From Chitinophagaceae bacterium UBA3430 (GTDB taxonomy: Bacteria; Bacteroidota; Bacteroidia; Chitinophagales; Chitinophagaceae), in assembly GCA_002378975.1 (NCBI GenBank), contig DFST01000100.1:1-5128 (forward strand): a stretch of DNA of 5,128 bases, written 5' to 3'. Position numbers and translations under genes: made by a program. Positions 1 through 5,128 of the stretch are shown here, one piece after another (the first letter of the stretch is position 1; each line of letters begins with the position of its first letter). A model generated the notes under the pieces. It worked only from the letters and a program-made list of their open reading frames with translations, ran no database searches and was not told the DNA's origin.

Positions 1-922
1 CGGTGGTCTCCGTCCGCGGGAAAGAGACATTCAGCACAGTATACAAACAAGCTCCGTCCGCATCGCCATTGAAACGAACATCACCCAATTCTTGTAAGCG
101 TTGCATCAAATAGGATTTCAACGACAAGATATGGGCACGATCGGTTTCCAAATGGGTAATCGCTAACTCAAGCGCTTTGGCAAAGCCCACCACGCCGTAC
201 AGATTTTCGGTACCTGCGCGCATGTTGCGTTCCTGACCACCTCCCTCAATGAGGGGTCGGACTTGAACTTCCTTACTGATGTAAAGCAAGCCAACCCCTT
301 TGGGTCCGTGAAATTTATGCCCGGCTCCCGTAGCAAAATGTATTCCGGGATGACTCAGATCGACAGGCAAATGCCCAACAGTTTGTACGGTATCCGAATG
401 AAAGATCGCGCCGAACTCAACACATAAATCTGCCACCGCCTCCAGATCCAGCAGATTGCCGATCTCATTATTGGCATGCATGAGCGTCACCAAGCATTTT
501 TCCGGGGTCTCCTGGAGCAAGATGCGCAAATGATTCAGATCGATGTGGCCATTGGGTGTTAATCCGACGTATTTTATTTGGGCGTGTCCATCCTTGATCT
601 GGCGTTCTGCAGCATGCAATACGGCATGATGCTCAATGGGGGATGTAATGATCACCCGACAGCCCAAGTCATGAACCGCCGTGTAGATCGCCATGTTGTC
701 GCTCTCTGTTCCTCCACTGGTGAAAAAGATCTCACCGGGGGAAACGTTTAAGGATCGAGCAACGGATTTACGGGCATTTTCGATAGCCAGCCGGCTTTCG
801 CGTCCGTAGGAATAGATTGAGGAGGGATTCCCGAATTGCTCCGTCAAGTAGGGCATCATGGACTGAAGCACCTCCGGGTCTAGCGAGGTAGTGGCTGCAT
901 TATCGAGATAGATCCGTTTCAT
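1..922 (-). CDS. Cysteine desulfurase (NifS/IscS family, class V aminotransferase fold), 3' end cut by window edge
   Basis: This PLP enzyme takes sulfur from L-cysteine, leaving alanine and an enzyme persulfide that feeds Fe-S cluster assembly or tRNA thiolation in the cytoplasm. I translated 307 codons by hand. The start MKRIYLDNAATT is the classic family N-terminus and fixes the ATG at 920-922. Visible motifs are the PLP loop GGTESDN (residues 70-76), the ring-stacking His98 in PIEHHA, HANNEIG (149-155), Asp177 and Gln180 in HSDTVQTVG, the Schiff-base Lys203 in GHKFHGPKGVG, and GGGQERNMRAGTEN (227-240). The frame is open throughout and continues past base 1. The catalytic-cysteine loop, usually near residue 325-330 of about 380-400, lies outside the window, so activity and subtype (IscS, NifS or SufS-independent paralogue) cannot be settled. 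One oddity is Ala200, where relatives usually carry a Ser/Thr that binds the PLP phosphate. The gene begins 20 bases after the mutase stop codon on the same strand, which suggests co-transcription. No Shine-Dalgarno sequence is visible. Confidence 0.93.
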   Translation of the reverse strand, partial: MKRIYLDNAATTSLDPEVLQSMMPYLTEQFGNPSSIYSYGRESRLAIENARKSVARSLNVSPGEIFFTSGGTESDNMAIYTAVHDLGCRVIITSPIEHHAVLHAAERQIKDGHAQIKYVGLTPNGHIDLNHLRILLQETPEKCLVTLMHANNEIGNLLDLEAVADLCVEFGAIFHSDTVQTVGHLPVDLSHPGIHFATGAGHKFHGPKGVGLLYISKEVQVRPLIEGGGQERNMRAGTENLYGVVGFAKALELAITHLETDRAHILSLKSYLMQRLQELGDVRFNGDADGACLYTVLNVSFPRTETT

Positions 923-942
923 GTCGGTGGCAAAGATACGAA

Positions 943-2322
943 TCAGACCAGCCCCTGAATATCCGCCATCAACCGTTGTGCCAGGTCGCGTGCAGCATCG
1001 GGTGTCGTACTCTCCGCATAAATGCGGATAATCGGCTCAGTGTTGGAACCGCGTAAGTGCACCCAATCATCGCCAAATTCAATGCGGAGTCCGTCTTCAG
1101 TTAGCATGGGCTGTCCGACATACTTCGCTTGAATCTTCGAAAAGAGCGCAGCGAGATCCAATCCTGGCTGCAGATCGATCTTGTTCTTTGAGATATGAAA
1201 TTCCGGGTAAGTAGCTCGCAGGGCGGTCATGGATAATTTCCGTTTAGCCAATAAGGTCAGAAACAAGCCGATGCCAATCAATGCATCGCGGCCATAATGA
1301 AAATCGGGCACGATGACCCCCCCATTGCCTTCTCCGCCGATTACTGCTTGCACGGCTTTCATCTTGCTAACCACATTCACTTCGCCTACGGCAGCGGCAT
1401 GATAGTCGCCCCCATATTGACGCGTCAATACTTTGAGGGCTGCAGTGCTGCTCATGTTGCTGACGGTATTGCCCGATCGGTTTGACAAGATGTGATCTGC
1501 TACGGCTACTAAGGTGTATTCTTCGCCAAACAAACTGCCATCTTCATTCACAAAACAAAGTCGGTCTACGTCCGGATCGACCGCGATTCCCAAATGCGCT
1601 TGTTGATCCACCACGGCCTTGGACAATTCAGTCAAATGTTCGGGCAAGGGTTCGGGATTGTGTGCAAAATCACCGGTGAGGGCTTCGTTGAGTACCGTCA
1701 CCTGCTGAACGCCCAAGGCGTTCAATAAAGCGGGTACATAGATCGCCCCCGATGAATTGATCGCATCTACGACCACACTAAAATGGGCAGCGGCAATGGC
1801 AGGTGCATCCACCAACGGGTAATTCAAGATGGCCGCGATGTGTTTTTGCAAATAAGTTTCATCGGAACGTACGGTGCCTAACTCATCCACGGACGCAAAG
1901 TACATTTGGGATTTCTCTCCAATCTCCAATACTATTTTACCGGCTTCGGCCGACAGAAACTCACCCTGTTCATTCAGCAGTTTCAATGCATTCCATTGAC
2001 GGGGGTTGTGACTGGCCGTCAGGATGATGCCCCCGGTTGCCTTTTCCTCCACCACGGCAAATTCCACGGTGGGGGTGGTAGAAACACCGAGATCGATCAC
2101 ATCGATGCCCAAAGCGATCAGCGTTTGTACCACGAGGGAATGCACCAAGGGCCCGCTGATTCGTCCGTCGCGACCAACCACCACGGATGGGCGGGGTTGC
2201 TTCTCTTTTAGTAACGAACCATAGGCCGCCGTGAATTTGACCACATCCAGGGGGGTCAGGTTTTCACCGGGCAGGCCGCCGATGGTGCCGCGGATGCCGG
2301 AAATGCTCTTGATCAGGGACAT
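943..2322 (-). CDS. glmM: Phosphoglucosamine mutase / phosphohexose mutase (GlmM type)
   Basis: This is a four-domain alpha-D-phosphohexomutase of 459 residues, a normal full length (E. coli GlmM is about 445). The family shifts phosphate between C6 and C1 through a phosphoserine; GlmM converts glucosamine-6-P to glucosamine-1-P for UDP-GlcNAc, peptidoglycan and LPS. Visible motifs are GIRG (9-12), GRDGR (50-54), the active-site loop TASHNP with phospho-Ser104, the Mg-binding loop DPDVDR (249-254), the sugar-specificity loop GGEGNGG (329-335) and the phosphate-binding loop RGSNTEP (424-430). All catalytic elements are intact. The sugar loop reads GEGNGG rather than the proteobacterial GEQSGH. 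I associate this form with Bacteroidota and archaeal homologues, some of which also use mannose or glucose phosphates, so glucosamine specificity is likely but not proven. The ATG at 2320-2322 gives the expected N-terminus (SLIKSISGIRGTIGG) and has no Shine-Dalgarno sequence. It is first in a probable two-gene unit with the downstream cysteine desulfurase and diverges from the methyltransferase gene. Confidence 0.93.
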   Translation of the reverse strand: MSLIKSISGIRGTIGGLPGENLTPLDVVKFTAAYGSLLKEKQPRPSVVVGRDGRISGPLVHSLVVQTLIALGIDVIDLGVSTTPTVEFAVVEEKATGGIILTASHNPRQWNALKLLNEQGEFLSAEAGKIVLEIGEKSQMYFASVDELGTVRSDETYLQKHIAAILNYPLVDAPAIAAAHFSVVVDAINSSGAIYVPALLNALGVQQVTVLNEALTGDFAHNPEPLPEHLTELSKAVVDQQAHLGIAVDPDVDRLCFVNEDGSLFGEEYTLVAVADHILSNRSGNTVSNMSSTAALKVLTRQYGGDYHAAAVGEVNVVSKMKAVQAVIGGEGNGGVIVPDFHYGRDALIGIGLFLTLLAKRKLSMTALRATYPEFHISKNKIDLQPGLDLAALFSKIQAKYVGQPMLTEDGLRIEFGDDWVHLRGSNTEPIIRIYAESTTPDAARDLAQRLMADIQGLV

Positions 2323-2357
2323 ATTCAGAATTGAGGCCTGAAATTACGCCATACGAC

Positions 2358-2365
2358 TAGTTTTG
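2358..2365 (+). promoter_or_regulatory. Bacteroidota-type -7 promoter box (TAGTTTTG) for the methyltransferase gene
   Basis: The bases TAGTTTTG match the Bacteroidota -7 consensus TAnnTTTG exactly. They lie in the 47-base gap between two divergent genes and read toward the methyltransferase, ending four bases before its ATG. A possible -33 TTG lies at 2331-2333, but the 24-base spacer is slightly longer than the roughly 17-23 usually quoted. If the box is used, transcription would begin on or within a few bases of the start codon, giving a leaderless or nearly leaderless mRNA. An 8-base degenerate match can occur by chance, so this rests mainly on its position. No equally good box was found on the minus strand for the mutase gene. 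Confidence 0.4.
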
Positions 2366-2369
2366 CAGC

Positions 2370-3110
2370 ATGCAGCAAGCCGCTTGGTTCGAATCTTGGT
2401 TCAATTCCCCGTATTATCATCGATTGTATCAAGACAGAGACGATTCGGAAGCTCAGGCCTTTATCAAAGCAATTACCGACCATCTGAGACTGGCTCCGGC
2501 GTCGCGGATCCTGGACCTGGCCTGCGGCAAAGGCAGACACAGCATCTGCCTGGCTGAACTGGGTTTTGATGTATTGGGCATTGACATCGCACCTGAGAAC
2601 ATACTTTTTGCCAAACAATTTGAACGAAACCAATTAGCATTCGCCGTACACGACATGCGCGAGCCCATACAAGATTGCGTGTTTGATGTGGTCCTGAATC
2701 TGTTTACCAGCTTTGGCTATTTTGATTCGGACACCGAGCATCAAGCAGCCCTGCATACCATGTCGCAGGCATTGGACGAACACGGCGTGCTGGTGATTGA
2801 TTACTTAAATAGTCGTTGGGTTACGCAACAATTGGTCGCCGAGGAACAGCGAATCATTGATGATGCACAGTACACCATTCGACGCTGGGAAGATGCCCAT
2901 CATTACTACAAAGAGATCGAGATTCAAATTGCCTCCCGACCAACCCCGCTGCAATTCCAGGAAAAGGTCGCCAAATTCGAATTGGCCGATTTTCAACGGA
3001 TGTTGAAAATCGAAGGACTGCGCATCCGCGAATTGTTCGGCGATTATCAATTAAGACCCTACGATGCTGCGCAATCGCCCCGATTGATTCTGGTGGCTGA
3101 ACGGGTGTAG
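2370..3110 (+). CDS. Class I SAM-dependent methyltransferase, substrate unknown
   Basis: This is a 246-residue cytoplasmic protein with a Rossmann-like SAM-binding fold. The N-terminal helix region WFNSPYYHRLYQDRD (10-24) is typical of a conserved Bacteroidota methyltransferase group. Motif I is ILDLACGKGRH (47-57). Asp72 in LGIDIAP is the acidic residue expected to hold the SAM ribose, and HDMRE (94-98) is the adenine-contacting strand end. The stretch NLFTSFGYF (110-118), after FDVVL, occupies motif IV where substrate is approached. The C-terminal third (about 150-246) is mixed strand and helix, ending in the beta strand PRLILVAERV. No membrane segment or extra domain is visible. Small molecules, lipids and quinone-like substrates are all possible for this fold, and the sequence does not choose between them. 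The ATG at 2370 is preferred because it gives the family N-terminus and there is no nearby alternative; there is no Shine-Dalgarno sequence. It is transcribed alone, divergent from glmM and convergent with the LTA-synthase-like gene, so the neighbours give no functional hint. Confidence 0.88.
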   Translation: MQQAAWFESWFNSPYYHRLYQDRDDSEAQAFIKAITDHLRLAPASRILDLACGKGRHSICLAELGFDVLGIDIAPENILFAKQFERNQLAFAVHDMREPIQDCVFDVVLNLFTSFGYFDSDTEHQAALHTMSQALDEHGVLVIDYLNSRWVTQQLVAEEQRIIDDAQYTIRRWEDAHHYYKEIEIQIASRPTPLQFQEKVAKFELADFQRMLKIEGLRIRELFGDYQLRPYDAAQSPRLILVAERV

Positions 3111-3124
3111 CAATTAGTTACCCG
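3102..3124. terminator. Weak inverted repeat spanning the convergent stop codons, possible bidirectional terminator
   Basis: CGGGT at 3102-3106 and ACCCG at 3120-3124 can pair into a 5-bp stem, plus one G-T wobble, around a loop of 11-13 bases. That loop contains both stop codons (TAG 3108-3110 on plus, TAA 3116-3114 on minus). The position between convergent genes is right for a shared terminator. However, the stem is short, the loop is long and neither side is followed by a T-run, so this is only a suggestion. Confidence 0.15.
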
Positions 3125-5096
3125 AGTTGTGAAAAAGCAGAAAGCGCGCCAGATCGGCATAGGCCTGCGTGATCAAGGACAATTTTTGTCGGATCGAATC
3201 TTGTTGGGCCATCGTTTGACGGGCAGTGGTCGCATTGAGCGGCAACAGAATTTCTTCCCCGGAGTTCACATTGCGGGAGAAAAACTGATCGTTGGTCACC
3301 ATCCCGATCCGATCAGTTGTATTGGTTAAAAAGGCAAAATCATTTTTCTTGTCTGGCGCCAATAAATCACGTCCCAACGTGTAATGCTCACTCGGTTGGT
3401 TGAGCATTCCCAGTAAGGTGGGCAGCACATCGATCTGTGAAACAACTTCCGACCGTCGGGCCGGGGCCAATAACTGAGGGGCGTAAAACAGCAGCGGCAC
3501 ATGTTGATCGGTTAGCCGCTGTTCGGTCCATAAGGCGGGATAAACCGAGCGGGCATCGCCGGCCACCCCATGATCGCCTACAAATACAAACAAGGTATTG
3601 GAGAAGAACGGTTCTTTGCGAGCCGCTTCGATAAACTGCTGAAAACAATGATCGGTGTATCGAAATGAATTGAATTCATCGTTGGATTCAAATCCGTATT
3701 TCAGCAAGCTATCTACCGGCAATTCCACCCTTCTAAAGGTCGTGTCGTTTTTCGGTATGCTCTTTTGGAAGGGTCGATGATTCCCGGCCGTCTGTATATA
3801 GGCAAAGAAGGGATCGGGCTGCCGACTTAATTCCTGTAGTGATTGCAATAAAAGCTCCCGATCACTCACGCCCCATACATTCAATTTTTCACCTTTGAAA
3901 AAATCATCGGTATGCATCTGCAGGCCGTTGATGTTGGCGAGTATCCCTTTAAAATTGTTGAATTCGGGACTACCCGATAAAAAATAATGCTTGCTGTATC
4001 CCTCGAGCTGATTGACCAAGGTGCGGTGCTTTATAGATTGGGGGTTTCGGGACGAGAAGCGAAAGAATTGCACATCGGGGATTCCAAATAAAATCGCAAA
4101 CAAGGCCCGGGCAGTCGAAAAATGAGGCGCGAAACAACGATCAAAGAAAATACCCTGATGGCTCAGTGAATCAAAAAAAGGCGTTGCATTCAGCGGATTG
4201 CCACTCATGGAACTTTTGTACATGCTGAAGGACTCGCATTGTACCAAGACGATGTTTGGCCGGCTCTCAAAAGCTGTACTACGTGGACCCACCACGCGAT
4301 GCAACCCTTGGTCTGCCCGATTGGTCAGCCCCATCCAATCACGAACCAAGGGGATACCACGACGTACATTGGGAATATCCTTCTCCGGATCCTGGCGCAG
4401 CCGCCAAGTAGTAGCAAAATTCTGCAATGGATTTACGGCGAGATAAGCTAAAAAACTGCTGGGCAATTGAAAGCTGTCGTCGCGCTGCAACGGACGCATC
4501 GACAAACTTCCATAGATCAACAACAGCAAACCGAAACTGGAGTAGAGAAAATAGCGAGGCTGATGCAGAATGCCTTTCCCGTCGGTCTGACTCACCACTT
4601 GCCAATGCACGCGGTGATACATCCAACGCAGAAACCAGACCGACATTGCCAGGCCGGCCAACATCCACAAAAGCGGATAGGTTTCCCAGATCATCGTGAT
4701 GGAGATCGAAAAATCTTCCACAAAGTTCATGGCTCCCGCATCCAGTGGGGTTCGGTTGTAGGAAAAGCTTCCAAATCCAGCCGCGAAAAAGAAGAAAACA
4801 ATCAACGTGATGATGGCGAGATAGGTGGTCCAGATCCGCTTGTTGCGTTCGGAAAAAAAAGGCGACCACTGCGGTCGAATGCTCAGCAAGGTAACCGGCA
4901 ACAACATCGCGGCGATCCAGCGAAGATCAAATCGCACCCCATAAACAAAGGAGGGAATGGCGGCAGAGAACGTTAGATCAGATGCACGAAAAGCCAGAAA
5001 CACCGAGACGCGATAGAGGGTAAAGATCAATAAGAAGATCCCTCCCACTTGCAGCACCCAGCGTAAGGTCTTCGGCATGGACGACAAGAACGACAT
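3114..5096 (-). CDS. LTA synthase family membrane protein (alkaline phosphatase/sulfatase superfamily transferase)
   Basis: This is a 660-residue inner-membrane protein counted from the ATG at 5094-5096. Five hydrophobic segments (about 10-36, 56-73, 91-111, 140-160 and 182-200) precede a linker and an extracytoplasmic catalytic domain (about 280-580), the architecture of lipoteichoic acid synthase and related phospho-headgroup transferases. Metal and catalytic positions can be recognised: Glu288 in NIVLVQCESFS, nucleophile Thr328 in HFSTARALFA, His440 in TAGNHRPF, and Asp508-His509 in FVGDHGVAG. The core is therefore intact and the enzyme is probably active. The segment matching the glycerolphosphate-binding FWNR of S. 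aureus LtaS reads FNNFK (379-383), which suggests another headgroup or acceptor. Bacteroidota lack lipoteichoic acid, so transfer of phosphoethanolamine or phosphoglycerol to a glycan or lipid is a reasonable guess. An in-frame TTG at 5103-5105 would add three residues. ATG is preferred because the TTG sits inside a promoter-like AT-rich stretch; a further ATG at 5076-5078 is possible. It is convergent with the methyltransferase gene. Confidence 0.9.
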   Translation of the reverse strand: MSFLSSMPKTLRWVLQVGGIFLLIFTLYRVSVFLAFRASDLTFSAAIPSFVYGVRFDLRWIAAMLLPVTLLSIRPQWSPFFSERNKRIWTTYLAIITLIVFFFFAAGFGSFSYNRTPLDAGAMNFVEDFSISITMIWETYPLLWMLAGLAMSVWFLRWMYHRVHWQVVSQTDGKGILHQPRYFLYSSFGLLLLIYGSLSMRPLQRDDSFQLPSSFLAYLAVNPLQNFATTWRLRQDPEKDIPNVRRGIPLVRDWMGLTNRADQGLHRVVGPRSTAFESRPNIVLVQCESFSMYKSSMSGNPLNATPFFDSLSHQGIFFDRCFAPHFSTARALFAILFGIPDVQFFRFSSRNPQSIKHRTLVNQLEGYSKHYFLSGSPEFNNFKGILANINGLQMHTDDFFKGEKLNVWGVSDRELLLQSLQELSRQPDPFFAYIQTAGNHRPFQKSIPKNDTTFRRVELPVDSLLKYGFESNDEFNSFRYTDHCFQQFIEAARKEPFFSNTLFVFVGDHGVAGDARSVYPALWTEQRLTDQHVPLLFYAPQLLAPARRSEVVSQIDVLPTLLGMLNQPSEHYTLGRDLLAPDKKNDFAFLTNTTDRIGMVTNDQFFSRNVNSGEEILLPLNATTARQTMAQQDSIRQKLSLITQAYADLARFLLFHNSGN

Positions 5097-5128
5097 GAGC
5101 GACAAAATAAAGCCAAATTATTTGTAGG
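5097..5128 (-). promoter_or_regulatory. AT-rich probable promoter/leader of the LTA-synthase-like gene
   Basis: The 32 bases upstream of the ATG are markedly more AT-rich than the coding DNA. Read on the minus strand they contain TAATTTG and TATTTTG, each one base short of the Bacteroidota -7 box TAnnTTTG. Neither is an exact match, and a -33 element would fall at or beyond the window edge. The preceding gene is not visible, so an upstream operon partner cannot be excluded. Confidence 0.3.

Noticed and set aside
2339..2346. Possible minus-strand -7 box TAATTTCA for the mutase gene
   Set aside because: It differs from TAnnTTTG at the last two positions, and the nearest TTG upstream is about 29 bases away, too far for a -33 element.
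2365..2379. Short repeat GCAGCAT/GCAGCAA around the methyltransferase start codon, containing the palindrome GCATGC
   Set aside because: It is too short and too imperfect to argue for an operator, and half of it is coding sequence.
2325..2668. Two minus-strand open frames (102 and 71 codons) at the 5' part of the methyltransferase gene
   Set aside because: They are antisense to codons that encode the conserved SAM-binding motifs and show no protein-like features of their own.
4339..4869. Open frame of 176 codons on the minus strand
   Set aside because: It lies entirely within the LTA-synthase-like gene in another frame. The translation has no recognisable domain, whereas the main frame has clear membrane helices.
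4467..4976. Open frame of 169 codons on the plus strand, antisense to the membrane-protein gene
   Set aside because: It covers the hydrophobic N-terminal coding region of the real gene. The translation is polar, low in structure, rich in Gln/Arg/His/Lys and lacks any motif, as expected of an antisense shadow.
1..5128. Search for a CRISPR array, insertion sequence, tRNA/rRNA, toxin-antitoxin or defence genes, or a novel multi-gene system
   Set aside because: No array of repeats, terminal inverted repeats, transposase motifs or RNA-gene signatures were seen. The four genes belong to known families with no gap over 50 bases, so there is no space for a hidden locus.

Overview
The window looks like ordinary chromosomal DNA from a member of the Bacteroidota. 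The reasons are: the GlmM-type mutase has the N-terminus (GIRGTIGG) and GEGNGG sugar loop I associate with that phylum; the methyltransferase and the five-helix LTA-synthase-like protein resemble families common there; no start codon is preceded by a clear Shine-Dalgarno sequence; and one gap holds an exact TAnnTTTG box, the -7 element of Bacteroidota promoters. Base composition is roughly balanced and looks even across the window. The phylum call is an inference from remembered family features, not from a search.

Layout: four protein genes fill almost everything. Positions 1-922 (minus) hold the first 307 codons of a cysteine desulfurase cut by the left edge, before its catalytic-cysteine loop. 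Positions 943-2322 (minus) hold a complete phosphoglucosamine/phosphohexose mutase (GlmM type). It lies 20 bases upstream of the desulfurase on the same strand, so the two are probably co-transcribed. A 47-base divergent gap (2323-2369) separates it from a class I SAM-dependent methyltransferase on the plus strand (2370-3110). That gene runs tail-to-tail, with only 3 bases between stop codons, into a large minus-strand membrane protein (3114-5096). The latter has five transmembrane helices and an extracytoplasmic alkaline-phosphatase/sulfatase-type domain of the LTA synthase family. The last 32 bases are AT-rich and are the probable promoter region of that gene.

Functionally, the mutase supplies glucosamine-1-phosphate for UDP-GlcNAc and hence for the cell envelope. 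The LTA-synthase-like protein probably decorates an envelope glycan or lipid with a phospho-headgroup. The desulfurase supplies sulfur for Fe-S clusters or tRNA thiolation. The methyltransferase substrate is unknown. Beyond the mutase-desulfurase pair there is no sign that the genes form one system. I found no RNA gene, mobile element, CRISPR array, long repeat or toxin/defence locus, and I do not see a new biological system. The most useful oddities are an Ala in place of the usual PLP-phosphate-binding Ser/Thr in the desulfurase, an altered substrate pocket in the LTA-synthase-like enzyme, a probable leaderless methyltransferase mRNA, and the 3-base convergent junction.
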